Of a DNA stretch of 64,000 nucleotides, positions 12,134 to 24,381 are shown piece by piece (positions within the stretch are counted from its first letter, which is position 1; the number at the start of each line of letters is the position of its first letter). Source of the stretch: Centropus unirufus (lineage: Eukaryota; Chordata; Aves; Cuculiformes; Centropidae); NCBI GenBank assembly GCA_013397695.1, contig VYZI01000182.1:666924-730923 (forward strand). Reading direction: 5' to 3'. A program made the translations under genes and the position numbers. Under the pieces are notes generated by a model. The model had not been told where the DNA came from. It did no database searches and saw nothing but the letters and a program-made list of their open reading frames with translations.

Positions 12134-12520
12134 AAATATAATTTAGAACCTGAGCTTATTACAATTATTAATCGGAAAGCTTTATTTCTTACAATTTTTC
12201 TGGTTGACTTTAACAGAACAAGTTGTCTTGTTCTAGAAAATTCTGATTTCACTGGATGATTAAAAGACATGGTGCATAAGCAAAAAATCCAAAAACTTTT
12301 CACTCTGCAGTGTCATAATGCTTCAGGCTTCTCCAAGGTGCAAGTGCTCTGCAGTGTCCTTCAAGGCACCAGCTAAACAGAACCATTAACACACACCATT
12401 TCCAACAGCCTGCAGAAAACTGATCAGAACAGCTCAACTTGCACAGAAGGACAGGAGTGAGAGGGAGCAAACAACATCAGAGCACCCATATGAGTCAAAT
12501 CCATCACCCTCTTAACTCAC
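12134..12520. other. unique stretch
   Basis: No gene or repeat recognised. AT-rich on the left, nearly balanced composition on the right. Confidence 0.45.
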
Positions 12521-12779
12521 TGTTTTAAGCTAAGGGAGGGCAGATTTAGACTGGACATAAGAAGTTATTTTAAAGTAAGGGTGGTGAAACACTGGCCAAA
12601 GCTTCCCAGGGAGGTGGTGGAGGCTCAATCCATAAAAACATTCAAGGTCAGGTTGTATGAGGCTCTGAGCAACCTGATCAGGTTGAAGATATCCCTGCTC
12701 CTGCTGGGGGTCACACTGGATGACCTGTAAAGCTGCCGTCCAACCTAAACCTTTCTACGATTCCATTCTATGATTCTAA
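12521..12779 (+). mobile_element. CR1 LINE fragment, group B, 3' end
   Basis: Runs from 'gttttaagctaagggagggc' through 'ggtggtgaaacactggcc' and 'aggctctgagcaacctgatc' to the tail 'ttccattctatgattcta'. 5'-truncated. Confidence 0.94.
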
Positions 12780-14042
12780 CTACGAAATCTACATTTAACT
12801 TTTCTTCCCCGCCTCTGCAGAATGCAGACCATTTTCCATTTAGCTTTGTAAACAGCCATTTGCAAACACACAGTCTACATTTAAACACCTACGCGAGAGA
12901 ACAAAACGGTCTGGTAAGTGCCTTTGCTTTATCAGCAAGTTACCCATTTGGGAGACAAAATAATTAAAAATAAACAAGCAAAGAAAACAGCAAAGTCTGC
13001 TCCTGCAACGCGCTGCAAATCTGAATGGCAGGATTGGGGTATAAACAGAGGATTTTGGCTTCTTGTTTTAAAAAATGAAAACTTAGGCACAGCCTTAGTC
13101 CATATGATTGGCACCACTTTGTCCTCTTGGCAGGAAGAGGCACCTACCCAGCCTGTAACACCATCCTATTCCCCAATGGGAAAAGGCAGCCAATTATCCA
13201 GAACAAATTGTGACTGTAACAGTGAAGATCATTTTATTATTGCCTGGAGGGTTTTGAAGCTCTCCCAATGAAATTGTCTCGTAAATAATTCAATGAAAGT
13301 GATTTACTTTGGTGCGGAACTTACAAGGGAAAGCCTTTCAAAAGACTATTCTGTCAAAAGTTATTTAAATTAATTTAATCTTAAATTCCAAACAAATTGA
13401 CTTAGATCACATTTCAATACCAATTAACAAAGGCTGGTAATTTCTTTGTGTGTTAACTTACACGGCTAAAAAGGAGCTAACACCATGGTTATGTTCACTC
13501 CATTTCTGCCTATGAATACTGCAACGTGCTCCTAAGAAGCAGCACTCTCTGATCATAAGCCATGAAGAACTTGCAAGGACTTTAATCTGGCTTCTTTAAA
13601 GCTCTGCAGCATCTCTCATGATCCAACCTAAGCTGAATAACCAGCAGCACAGCACGGCCCTGTTCTCTGACAGAGCTCTTGACTGTATTTGGAGCTTCTC
13701 GAGCATTCGTGAATGTTCAGAGATAACAGAGCAAACCCTTGTTGATGTAACATAGGTTGATCCCTATGACAAATGGAATAAGCTTTTCATTTAAGGAACA
13801 AGCAACCACCCACCCTCTGGGCACGGCACGTTCCACATGCACACCTAAAGAGGCGCCAAATAAAAATCACCACCTCTCCACATCTCAAATACCTGTGGTG
13901 CAACTGTCCACAAACGGGAAAAGGAAAGCAGCCAAAGGAAATGTTGCTCTATTTAATTAAGAAATTATCAGAACAAAAGAAGGGGTGTCAGTCCTAAGTG
14001 TGACAATTTCTTGCTGCTCCTGAGGAATATACCAACAGAATT
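12780..14042. other. unique non-coding stretch
   Basis: The frame at 12918-13271 (117 codons) has no domain. TAAT-rich sequence near 13350-13450 resembles enhancer texture. No repeat is recognised. Confidence 0.45.
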
Positions 14043-14519
14043 GCACAGGAAGGACCTGGAGCTGTTGGAGAGAGCCCAGAGGAGGCCGCGGAGATGATCC
14101 AAGGGCTGGAGCAGCTCCTGTGCAAGGACAGGCTGAGAGAGTTGGGGTTGTTCAGCCTGGAAACAGAAGGCTCTGGGGAGACCTTAGAGCAGCTTCCAGG
14201 GCTGAAAGGGGCTCCAGAAAAGCTGGGAAGGGGCTCGATCAGGGAGGGCAGGGATGGGATGAGGGGCAACGATTTCAGGCTAAGAGAGGGGAGATTGAGA
14301 TGAGATCTTAGGGAGAAATGTTTTGCTGTGAGGTTGTGGAGGCCCTGGCCCAGGTTGCCCAGAGCAGTGGTGGCTGCCCCATCCCTGGAGGTGTTGAAGG
14401 CCAGGTTGGTTGGGGCTTGGAGCCCCTGATCCAGTGGGAGGTGTCGCTGCCCATGGCAGGGGGTGGAACTTGCTGGGCTTTGAGATCCTGTCCAACCCAA
14501 ACCATTCTACAATTCTATG
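14043..14519 (+). mobile_element. CR1 LINE fragment, group A, with ORF2 3' remnant
   Basis: Begins 'gcacaggaaggacctggagc', which encodes the end region of CR1 ORF2. It passes 'gagatgatccaagggctgg' and 'gagttggggttgttcagcct', then the 3' UTR and the tail 'accattctacaattctat'. It pairs in inverted orientation with the copy at 15411-15995. The protein frame is broken. Confidence 0.95.
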
Positions 14520-15410
14520 CTCAGCATTGCAGAAGACAGTGGGAAGTCCCCTAGATTCAAGTGTGCTATAGAGAAGTACATGTTCAGTTACTACAATCTT
14601 TCATCAACTGCCAATCCACCTTTAACCGCTGGGTGCCCGAAAGCCTCTGACTGGGATAATTACAGGACCCTAATTAAAGAAGAGAATTTTCAGAAATTCA
14701 GTTCTTAAGAGGAACCATTAATTTATACAGAATTGGACTTTTCTACTAACTCACATGTAGCAAAATGCTTTTTCTTCAAATCTCTCACAGGGATTGACAA
14801 CAAAAAGTGGTAAAGGAACAGTGGTGCTGTGTCAACTCCCTTTTGGAGTTATTGTTCCTGGGCGTTTAACGCAGCCGGTGGGAGGTTATATCAATTCAAT
14901 TTGCAAACGCGAGCTTTCCTTTTCCTCCCCCTCTTTTTTGTTTCATACCAGGTTTTATTGGAAAACTGAGTGTGCTTAAATCACAGTAGCTATGATTAAA
15001 AGCACAATAACGAGGTTTAATACGTATCCAGGATGAATACAAAGGGAAAATGCAAGCTATATTAGTTTAATATAGCACTGACAGATCATGGTAAGGTGGA
15101 TGGGTTTGCCACTGGAAAACTGAGAAGAGGAAATAATTACATGCAATTTGATTCACTGGGATAATCGTTCTCCACATCCCCTTCCCAATACTCAAGATAA
15201 TTCCTTTTATCCTGATTTCTCAAAAAGAGGCCATAAGGGACTCAGCCTATTTCTGCATGAGGGAAGGACACAGCAGAGGGTTTCTGAAATTATTTACAAC
15301 ACTGTCACACTCTACCTCCACCTGAGATATTGAAGAGGGAGATGATGCTTCTTTAAACAACTGGGCAGACAAGAGCTACTTAGAAATTAAGAACAGCTGG
15401 TAAAACAAAT
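14520..15410. other. unique spacer between inverted CR1 copies
   Basis: Contains a perfect inverted repeat, 9-base arms with a 3-base loop, at 15056-15076 ('gctatatta' and its complement). Otherwise AT-rich, with no repeat or gene. Confidence 0.5.
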
Positions 15411-15995
15411 CACTGAATCATGGAATGGTTTGGGTCAGAAGGAACATTAAAGCCCACCAAGTCCCACCCCCTGCCATGGGCAGGGACACCTCCCACTGGA
15501 TCAGGGGCTTCAAGCCCCATCCAACCTGGCCTCGAACACCTCCAGGGATGGGGCAGCCACCACTGCTCTGGGCAACCTGGGCCAGGGCCTCCACACCCTT
15601 CCAGCAAAACATTTCTCCCTAAGATCTCATCAAATCTCTCCTCATGCAGCTCAAAACCATTCCCCCTCCATCCTATCCCTGCCCTCCCTGATCCAGAGCC
15701 TCTTCCCAGCTTTCCTGGAGCCCCTTTCAGCACTGGAAGCTGCTCTAAGGTCTCCCTGGAGCCTTCTCCAGCCTCAACAACCCCAACTCTCCCAGCCTGG
15801 CCTTGCTGCTCCAGCCCTTGGATCATCTCCGTGGCCTCCTCTGGCCTCGCTCCAACAGCTCCAGGTCCTCCCTGTGCTGAGGACTCCAGAACTGGCCCCA
15901 GGGCTCCAGCTGGGGTCTCCCAGAGCAGAGCAGAGGGGGACAATCCTCTCCCTGGCCCTGCTGGCCTCACTGCTTTGGATGCAGCCCTGGCTAGC
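15411..15995 (-). mobile_element. CR1 LINE fragment, group A, with ORF2 C-terminal remnant
   Basis: Starts with the complemented tail 'gaatcatggaatggtttggg' and extends leftward in sense through the 3' UTR into ORF2 ('aggaggccacggagatgatc' on the minus strand). A minus-strand frame of about 200 codons here is translated CR1 rather than a host gene. It is one of the longer group A copies. Confidence 0.95.
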
Positions 15996-17600
15996 ACATG
16001 ATTATTAATCCATATTTTCCACACCCCAAGCAACAATCTTAACTCCTTTAGAGCGCTGAGAATTACTCTCCCATCTGTCTCCTTGCAGCTTAACCCAAAG
16101 CATTTTTCTTTGAAAACTTTTTTACTGTATCCATGTAAAATAGTCCCATTCCGGTATATTGACAGGAATAAATGAAAATTAACTTAAATATTCCCGGCTA
16201 TGTTTCATTAACAAGCTACGGTAGAAGCCTGCTGGGATCCAGGCCTTGTTTACATTTCTGGTTGGACCTTTCTAACCGGTTTATTTTCAATGACTATATT
16301 TTATGGATGGAATTGGGGCAATCCTTTCTAAAGCTACAAAAAACAGGAAAACAAATGTAAGGTAACGTGCATCTCACAGGGATTTGAACTGTGCTTTGGA
16401 AGAAGACATCTCTAATATAGATTTTAATAACAGTAAAACTTGCACATAGCAGGTTAGAAAATAATGCTATTCTACTAATCCTAATCATCAGATGAGATTA
16501 CATGACAAACATTACAAATTTTAATACTGTCGTAATCACTAAACTGAAAATTTTAACAGAAATATTTTAAAGCTCTAATCAAATATAGACATTCTATTAT
16601 TTTTACCAAAAATTCCAAATCCACATTTTATGCAACTTCCAATTACTCTTCTAACGTAGTTTTCTATTAATTTAAAAGCAGTGATACTTATCAACTTTGA
16701 CCAGATGGTCGGTGGCTTTGTCATCTTTGTAGCAACAGATTAACCCTCTCCAAGCTTCTCAGCACTCTGAACACCTTACCACATTTTCCAACCAGAACTG
16801 GTTTCCTCACATACTACGGGAGGGCAAAAGGAATATAAAATGCGTATGTTACATAGAGCAGAACACAATAATAAGGTAGCTGCAGAGATTTGGAAACAAG
16901 TCTCCTAGTTTAGAAGAGTTTTGATGTAACTTGGAGAAAAAAAAGGAAGAGATTAACATTGTCTGTTTTTCCACTCACTTAACCTCTGCCCAATAAAAAA
17001 CAGCACAGGAAAAACCTAGAGAGACAGCACTCATATTGTGAGATAAAGGCTGATCAGCTTACAGGTCCGGAGTTCAAGGTGAGGTTTATTTTTTATATGT
17101 TCCATGGCAACTCTTGAACAACCTTTTCAGCAGAACCAGGAGGAAATTTGTCTCTTCTATAAAACACAGCAAAAATCTGATGGTCAGATCTCAGCCAAAA
17201 ACTGGTAACTAGAGAAAGAAACTACCAAAAAGGGAAAAAACTCAATGAGCTTCTCAGTAGTGGAAAGTACCAATCCAGCCTATTAGAAGTCTATATTAAC
17301 AGCAGCAACAATCTTTAATACTAGATTACAAACACAAGCGTGACCAACTATGCAAGAAACTTTTGCAGCTCTGTATTCATACTAAAAATGCAGGAAAAAA
17401 TTCTCTTATTACATTTGAGGAAAGGGATTTTAAGAAGTAATTGCTGAGTACAGCAACCACTGCAAACTAGGAGCTCCAGGTTCTTTTCCCTGCTGTAGGG
17501 TGCACTCACTTTAATTTCCACAAAGTATTTCCTGGTGACTATCTGTTCCAAGCAGAACTTAAATCAAATAAAGGAAACAACTGCTTGTTATGCTTACAGA
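15996..17600. other. unique AT-rich non-coding stretch
   Basis: Long AT-rich tract with short frames only. No repeat family, array or RNA gene is recognised. Confidence 0.5.
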
Positions 17601-17835
17601 TTCATAAAATCATAGAGTTGCTAAGGTTGGAGGAGACCTCTAAGCTCATCGACTCCAGCCATCGACACAACCCCACCGTGCCTGCTAAACCATGTCCCAA
17701 AGTGCCACATCTACGCGTCATTTGAACATTTTCAGCGATGGAGACTCCATGCCTGCCCTGGGCAGCCTGGTCCAAGGTGTCACTGCTCTTCCAGAAAAGG
17801 CATTTTTCCTAATATCCAATCGAAACATCCTGCCA
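17601..17835 (-). mobile_element. CR1 LINE fragment, group C, 3' end
   Basis: Complemented tail 'tcataaaatcatagagttgc', then 'gaggagacctctaagctcat', 'gcctgctaaaccatgtccca' and 'ttcctaatatccaatcgaaa'. 5'-truncated and moderately diverged. Confidence 0.92.
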
Positions 17836-18975
17836 TTTGCTTTGGTCTATTGATGGATGGAATGATGGAATGGAAACTGCCCAAAGAGCGCTGAAACAAT
17901 GGAGGAGATCCCATCCCACTATAAAATCAGTATTTTACACCCCAGTCCCACTAGAGAAAAATCCACAGTGCCTATGAAAATTCCATACTCTGAAAAATCA
18001 GGGCTTTTTCAAAACACATTTTCCTCTTTCAAAAGCCGCCTACAGAACTCTCAAGTTTTTTCTCCTTCCCTCCCAAACAAAAACAAAAAATATTAAATAC
18101 TAGCACAGTTTTGATAAACAAAGATTTACACGCGAAAATCCTCTTAGGGAGGCAGATTACATGGTTAGCAATAGCTTGAGCTGCCAGAAAAATGAAGTAG
18201 TCATGTACTTCAGCTGTGTTAAAACAATGCCTGAAGTCACTGCCTCACAACTTGCTGAATTTCTGATCTACCATCCAAAACTACTCAGGGACACAAAGCA
18301 GGAGAAGATCCCTCAAAGGCTTAAGCAGCCACTTCAAATTTAGGGATGATTAGTTTGAGAACACCAAGTTCCTAAAAGGACTGCTACGAAATTACCATCC
18401 CTTGGAAACAAATAAATAAATCAATAGTCTGTCACCTAGTTCCTTGTGGACAGATACCTGGGACTCAAAAGTGAGACGTTTTCAAAGATAACCATGACAA
18501 TAACTTGAAGGAACCTCAGAACAAGTAAAAAGGACACATTTTCATAATGTCTCATCACTTGCCTTTCTTTGAATGAAAACAAGTACTTAAAAAACTATGG
18601 ATCTCAGTACCCAGAAGTTATTTTCGTAAGAAAATTTGAAGGTTGTTTTTCATCAAGGGAAGAGAAAATTCACAAAAAGAGAATACATAAAATGCATGCT
18701 GTTCTGCAAATGTTTACATCTTCAGTAACTCTCTTCAATATCTATTTAAACAAAGGAGAAGCAGAGAACAGGAGAGCTGGAGAAAGATTTATTTTGTGCT
18801 TTGCGCTGAAGATGACTAGAAAATAGTTTGTCTGAGAAGTAACAAAAGGAGAAGTTAAAATTGCTGGAAGTTGTAACAGCTCCCAGCTTTTTTTATTATT
18901 TCATTGAATGTGAATAAGTTGATAGAAGATTACAGGCTTATAAATCATCTTCAGCATCATGAGAAACTAAATAAA
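17836..18975. other. unique AT-rich non-coding stretch
   Basis: A short GATGGAATG-type duplication lies at 17851-17872, next to the CR1. Otherwise no repeat and no recognisable gene. Confidence 0.45.
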
Positions 18976-19280
18976 AGAAAGCTGGAGAGGGGCTCTGGAT
19001 CAGGGAGGACAGGGATAGGATGAGGGGAAGGGTTTTGAGCTGAAATAAGGGAGATTGAGGTGAGATTTTGGGGAGAAATGTTTTGCGGGGGGGGTAGGGG
19101 GGGGGGAGGCCCTGGCCCAGGTTGCCCAGAGCAGTGGTGGCTGCCCCATCCCTGGAGGTGTTCAAGGCCAGGTTGGATGGGGCTTGGAGCCCCCTGATCC
19201 AGTGGGAGGTGTCCCTGCCCATGGCAGGGGGTGGAACAGCCCAGGTTTTGAGGTTCCTTCAAACCCAATCCATTCCATGA
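18976..19280 (+). mobile_element. CR1 LINE fragment, group A, with G-rich insertion
   Basis: Starts at 'agaaagctggagaggggc' and ends at 'tccattccatgattttt'. Where other copies read 'ttttgctgtgagggtgggg', this one has 'ttttgc' followed by two long G runs (19087-19106). The G tract is either local expansion or an assembly error. Confidence 0.94.
19087..19108 (+). repeat. G-rich low-complexity tract inside CR1
   Basis: Eight G, then TA, then ten G, A and two G. It has the composition of a possible G-quadruplex. Sister copies lack it. Confidence 0.8.
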
Positions 19281-20780
19281 TTTTTTTCGCATTTAACCCT
19301 ATTCCTCCAGACAGCCTATGACAGAAGCAGAATGCCTAAAAATTGTATCATTCAAAAATGATTGGGTTTAATAAGCTGGTAAAGAATCACAATTTAAAGC
19401 ATTATCAAAACCTTATTTGCAGAAGATTTATTCCCTCCAAGACTACAATTGAAACATTGTGCATCTTTCTATGTTAACAACAAATGTTTTGGTCTAAAGG
19501 TTAACCTTAAAAAAACAAATACACGGTAACAGCTTGAAAATCTGACCGTGAGAAAATGAGGGTACGTCTAATTTGACTAAATCAGAGAGGCGAAAAATTA
19601 CCTCCTTTTAGGTGATTGATAGCTCTGGTAAACTTCAAGCTAGTTTATTGCTGCAATTTTCAATGCGTCAGAGGCTTTGGAAACAATTCCACTGCTCTGT
19701 CCCTTAACTCAAGGATTATGACGTTACAGAAGTAAAAATACAGTTGTTTTCCAAGTCCCAGTTACTGGTTTGGGCTTTATATTGTGTAAATAAATAAGCT
19801 ACAAACACCTCTGCAGACACTCTCATAGTAAATACCAACTTCAGGAGGGAGGAGGGGGGGATAACGAGTATGTGGAAAAGTCCCGATGCAGTATTTCATC
19901 TCCTACTGCAGCTTTTACCACTGCGTATGAAAATGCACAGCTTGGAAACCAAGACAAGCTCTCAGCCAGTGAAACAATAAAATTTTGTACAATTTTCATT
20001 GCAAAGAGGGCTTCAAAAATTCACTCTCTCCTTTTCTATCCCCTAAATAAACTGATGGGCTCCTGCAAGCCTAAATATTGAATTTATGAGATAATTTAAA
20101 GCATTTTGCTAAGGTTTAAAGGCAAGAGGAATGTTGCATTTTCCTGGGCTTCTGGGAAAATGATCACCCAAATTAATCTTTATCTTTTCCATATTAAGAT
20201 AAATAAGGAAGAAATGTATGGAAAGAGTAGAAGTCCTCCCACATTCGGAAAAAATAACATATTTCCCCCCACATATCTTGCCCTGACTGAAGAAAGGAAA
20301 AATCACTTTGATTTTGAGCTGTGTTTTATCTGTCAGCCAAAAAATAAAGGTCATTTCAGAGTACTCTGAGAATGTTAATTTGGTGAAAATATAAAAATAG
20401 ATATAAATGAGCCTGGAAATTAAAAGACAATCCTGTCTGAAAGGCTTATTAAGACTAATTTGTTATGTTTTTCTCCTAATTACTGGAATTAATAGCAATA
20501 ATATATCCTATGCTCCCAAGATTAATGGAATGTTTCCTTTCCTGGTATTTGCATTTTCAGCAGGAAATAGGTTCTCAAAGTCCAATATTTGCGTTTCTTT
20601 AACAAAGCTTCAAACATGTATGAAATGAATCAAATATCAAATGTTTCTGCATAACATGGTGGATACAGATACATAGAAATAATCTAATCTTTTTGGTTAA
20701 ATGCATGAATATAGTCAAAGTTAAAGACAGACAATTTTTCTTGGAGGTGATCTGAAGGTGATGATTAGGCCTTTATTTTT
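19281..20780. other. unique AT-rich stretch
   Basis: Bases 19590-19720 have mixed composition with intact CpGs and look enhancer-like. Frames of 60-90 codons at 19872-20628 have no domain. The stretch ends at a gap. Confidence 0.45.
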
Positions 20781-20825
20781 NNNNNNNNNNNNNNNNNNNN
20801 NNNNNNNNNNNNNNNNNNNNNNNNN
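20781..20825. other. assembly gap (45 N)
   Basis: 45 unknown bases between an AT-rich left flank and a GC-richer right flank. The change of composition suggests an unresolved repeat boundary. Confidence 0.95.
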
Positions 20826-20941
20826 AAGGCCTCAGGCCCCATCTTGAGGTAGACCTCAATACCGGAGCAGGTACCTGCAATGTGAGGAGAGGCCCCACTG
20901 CATCTCGAACCAAATCCCTGTTCCTGGGCCTGCATTTGACT
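20826..20941. repeat. unidentified GC-richer fragment at gap edge
   Basis: Begins 'aaggcctcaggccccatctt', which contains the short palindrome 'aggcct'. It continues through 'accggagcaggtacctgca' and reverts to AT-rich DNA near 20941. It resembles the internal sequence of avian endogenous retroviral elements in style, but I cannot assign it. Confidence 0.25.
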
Positions 20942-22013
20942 ACGTAAATATAAAAAAAAAAGATTTAAAAAGAATAAAAATAGAGCTCTTCATTTTTCAC
21001 CTTCTGGCATGCAGCTACAGCAGGGAAAAAACCCGATCCCTTTCGCAACTGTTTTGTTGTACAAAGATGTTTCAGCGTAACCCCCACAGCATCTCTGCTG
21101 TCTCCTGGCAGGGTTTCTCAATACAGAATTAGGGAGAGAGCTCCTTCTCAGCTGAACTGGAAAGGTTTAAATCTAAGTCTACGCCTAAAGAATGGCCACT
21201 ACCAACAGTGGAATTTGGAAGCGGCACTAAGCCACCCCGAGTGAGAAATGTGGTATTTTCCTACATGAACATCCCTATTCGTTCAGACATATTATTTGAC
21301 TTCAAAAGCCAAAAATTTGCAGATATCAATTTCAAAATCATCTACTTTAAAAAAATAACTAAAGCATCCATTAGCGATGTCATGTCTTTAAAATAAATGT
21401 TACAGCAATAGTAATTGTGTAATTAAATTAGCAGGCTTTTCCATCTCCTTGATTCATTAATCTAAAAACTTGTTGCAGAAAATATGAAATTAATAAGTAA
21501 CTGGCTTATAAAACAGATTTTTGTAATGTATTTGCCAGTTCATTAAATCGAAACAATAAAACAGAAATAAGAAAAGCAGCACAGGGAACAGTGATTTTTT
21601 ACTGTTTATAAGGGCAATTTTACAGAAAGTGATGGATTACTTCTTGTTTGTTGGCTTCTTTGCTATTAATACTGAGAATATGTATTAAATAGAGAGAACA
21701 TTGACATTTGCATTGCTGTGGGAGCCAGCCATGAGTTAGCTCTCTACCCACTCACAGCAGCTCCAGCATGGAAGGGCAAAGCAAGGTCTACCCAAAGAGT
21801 GCTCTGAGCCCTACACATGGTGCTCGTCCATGAGAGTTGTTTTTCCTCTCCAATGTCCCTGAAACCCCCCAGGGCTGGTATTTTTTTCCACCTCTGCTCT
21901 TTCTTTAGGCAGAAATAAGACCCAAATCTAAACCTCTTGTTACAACAGCCTAAGGTTTCGGTTGTTTTGTGAAACAGGTTCCTCAATTCAGGTCTGAATT
22001 CAGGTTTATAAAA
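20942..22013. other. unique AT-rich stretch
   Basis: No repeat recognised. A short A run lies near 20951-20960. Frames are short and featureless. Confidence 0.45.
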
Positions 22014-22140
22014 TTCATAGAATGGTTTGGACTGGAAGGGACCTTTAAATGTCACCAAGACCCATGGGCTGGGACACCTCCCACCGGATCAAGGGCTCCA
22101 AGCCCCATCCAACCTGGCCTTGAACACGTCCAGGGATGGA
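22014..22140 (-). mobile_element. CR1 LINE fragment, group A, short 3' end
   Basis: Complemented tail 'catagaatggtttggactgg', then 'gggacacctcccaccggatc' and 'ccttgaacacgtccaggga'. It stops abruptly after about 127 bases. Confidence 0.92.
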
Positions 22141-22610
22141 GCTGAGAGCTCTGCATAGCCAGACCTTAGGATTCCTTGCCCTCAGAGCCGCTTTCACAGT
22201 TCACAGCCCTCCTTATACTCAGGATTTCCCTGTGAATCCCTATCCCTGTTGTTATTCTTCTAACCAGAACAACTCACCAGCTTCTCCACCCAGCTCCATG
22301 GGTCCTGGTGACATCCTACGGTAATTAACCATTAATTCCTATCAAAGACACTCAATGTTTTTTTTTCCACTAATTTTAATTTCCACTAAATTTTAGGGCT
22401 TTTTGGAAACAGTATACCATGAGAAACTGAGTCTTAGCTGGCAGAGTAGCAATGTCAGTTTAAGTTTCTCCATGTGTATGCTCTTCACAGGCAATTTCAC
22501 TGACTCAATACAGATATTCCATAATCAAATTGGCATAAATGGAAGTCACCCCTGCTTTCTACCACTAGATGCTTAAAAGGGTTAAGAAAATTACGCCTGA
22601 CAATATTGCA
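22141..22610. other. unique stretch
   Basis: No repeat or gene recognised. A T run lies near 22360-22368. Confidence 0.45.
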
Positions 22611-22735
22611 GAAGCCTTTGGCCAACGCCCTCAGCCCCACGGGGTGAATGCTGGGGTGTCCTGTGCATGGATGGGATGTGGACTCGATAATCCTTGTGGG
22701 TGCCTTCCAGCTCAGGATGTTCTGTGATTCTATGC
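22611..22735 (+). mobile_element. CR1 LINE fragment, group E, 3' end
   Basis: Runs from 'gaagcctttggccaacgccc' through 'gactcgataatccttgtggg' to the tail 'ttctgtgattctatg'. Same group as 49161-49377. The older look fits an ancient CR1 subfamily. Confidence 0.88.
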
Positions 22736-24355
22736 AGCTCCCTCAGAGATTAAAGATGTAACTCAAAAGACATTTATATGGTAAACATCTGCCTATGAAT
22801 GTATGCAAGTAGGAATATTCCACAATGAAAGCAAATTCTGAGCTGCCACAGCAATCGTATTGGATTGCCTTCAAGAATTCTGGTAGGAATTACATAAACA
22901 AGAAATTTCACAGCCAGGATTTGGGCCTGAAAGATCTTACAGTGGCAGAGTCAGAATCAACTTCTCCAGAGTCACTCAAGTCACAAGAAGCAATTAAAAC
23001 CTAAGGCCCAGAATAAATTTAATATTATAGTTCAGAACCATTTGATGCTGACGTTTCCTACAGAAATGAAAAAATTCCTTCCTTTTAGTAAAGCTGATTG
23101 AAAGGGTAATAATGGTCTTCTTGAGGCCTACCTCACCACCTAATTTATCAAGTGACTCATTTCATTACGTGTACAAACGACTAAACATTTTTTAAACACT
23201 TCTGGAAGCCAAACAGAGCCAGAGTATAGACTTTGCCAGGTTAAACAGCTATTGAGTCAGACCTTGAGGCAGCTGTCACTGGGTTTCAAACACACTTAGT
23301 GTCAGCATTCCCTGCTCTTCACAGAAGCACCAAAAAAGGAAGCAGTTGTATAAGTGTTTGCAAATTTATTCTTGTTAGGAGAATTATTTGCCTCTCTAGA
23401 AATGGAAATCGAAGAAAAAGTGTGTTTTAACAGATGGAAAACCCATGAAAAGTAATAGGCACAGTTCACACAAGATGATATCGTCAGGTTTCTGTCCTAT
23501 CAGCATCTCCACCCTGTTCTCCCGAGGGCTCCTCTTTCCCTACTCACCAACCCAAGACTAAAGAGGAATGGGCATGATAACTAAGCAAAAGCCTACAGAT
23601 CTCACACTGGACTGGCTGTTAGGGCAGCATCACCAGAATCTGTTCTGTAAATCTAAATTCAATCTGTCAGATGTGAGAGTTCACTACAACAGAGCTTCAA
23701 CAAAGACATTCCCACTTGGAAGAGATTAACAGTAATATAGCTGTAAAACCACAGAGCTAGATTCTCCAGCATCACACCCAAGAAAAGTCAGCATCATTCC
23801 ACAGAAACAGAAAAAAAAATAAAAATACATCAGTGTAAGGCCACGAGTAGGGTTTCGGGATTTTCCATTAACAAACATTGCTCTTTCCACGTGAAAGTTT
23901 TAAAAATAAACTGGTTAGGGCTGCATATTAATAAGAGAAGGCAGATATCACCAGGAAAACCTTGTTTCCTGGATCCCTGCCACAGTGCATGCTGTATTAG
24001 GAAATAATTTGAAATATTAATACAGTCTATTATCCCAGACATTCGTGCAGACACTGAGCTCAAGCCGTCTTCCTGGCTGTTCGAGCCAAGCTGAGCTCTG
24101 CACTGGCTCCCTGGAGACTGTGCTAGGCAGAACTGAGAAGGGGGTAAAAAAGCCACCACAAAGAAAAATTGCTGCTTTGAAGGGAAGAGGAAGAGACAAA
24201 GAGTTGGGGAAAGCAGATCCAAAGGACCTTTTCCTTCTGCGGCTCTCTTCAGAGCTATAGAGGTCAAGTTTTCTAACAGAGCCTCTGGCTTTTCAAGCCA
24301 GCAAGGGGTTTTATCTGTAGTATCTTCTCAGCCTTACCCATCCCTTCCACTGTGC
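22736..24355. other. unique non-coding stretch
   Basis: A minus-strand frame of 145 codons (23830-24267) has no recognisable domain and is not supported as a gene. No repeat family is seen. Confidence 0.45.
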
Positions 24356-24381
24356 GGGGGGGGGGGGGGGGGGGGGGGGGG
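24356..24381 (+). repeat. poly-G homopolymer (26 G)
   Basis: An uninterrupted run of 26 G flanked by 'cactgtgc' and 'atagattc'. Length is likely unstable and error-prone in sequencing. Confidence 0.95.

Noticed and set aside
15410..16036. 208-codon minus-strand open frame
   Set aside because: It is the translated CR1 copy at 15411-15995; the sequence is repeated many times in the window.
17060..17090. possible B-box-like 'ggtccggagttcaagg'
   Set aside because: Does not fit the B-box consensus and has no A-box or cloverleaf around it.
23830..24267. 145-codon minus-strand open frame
   Set aside because: Compositionally biased, no domain, and a competing frame on the other strand. Likely chance.
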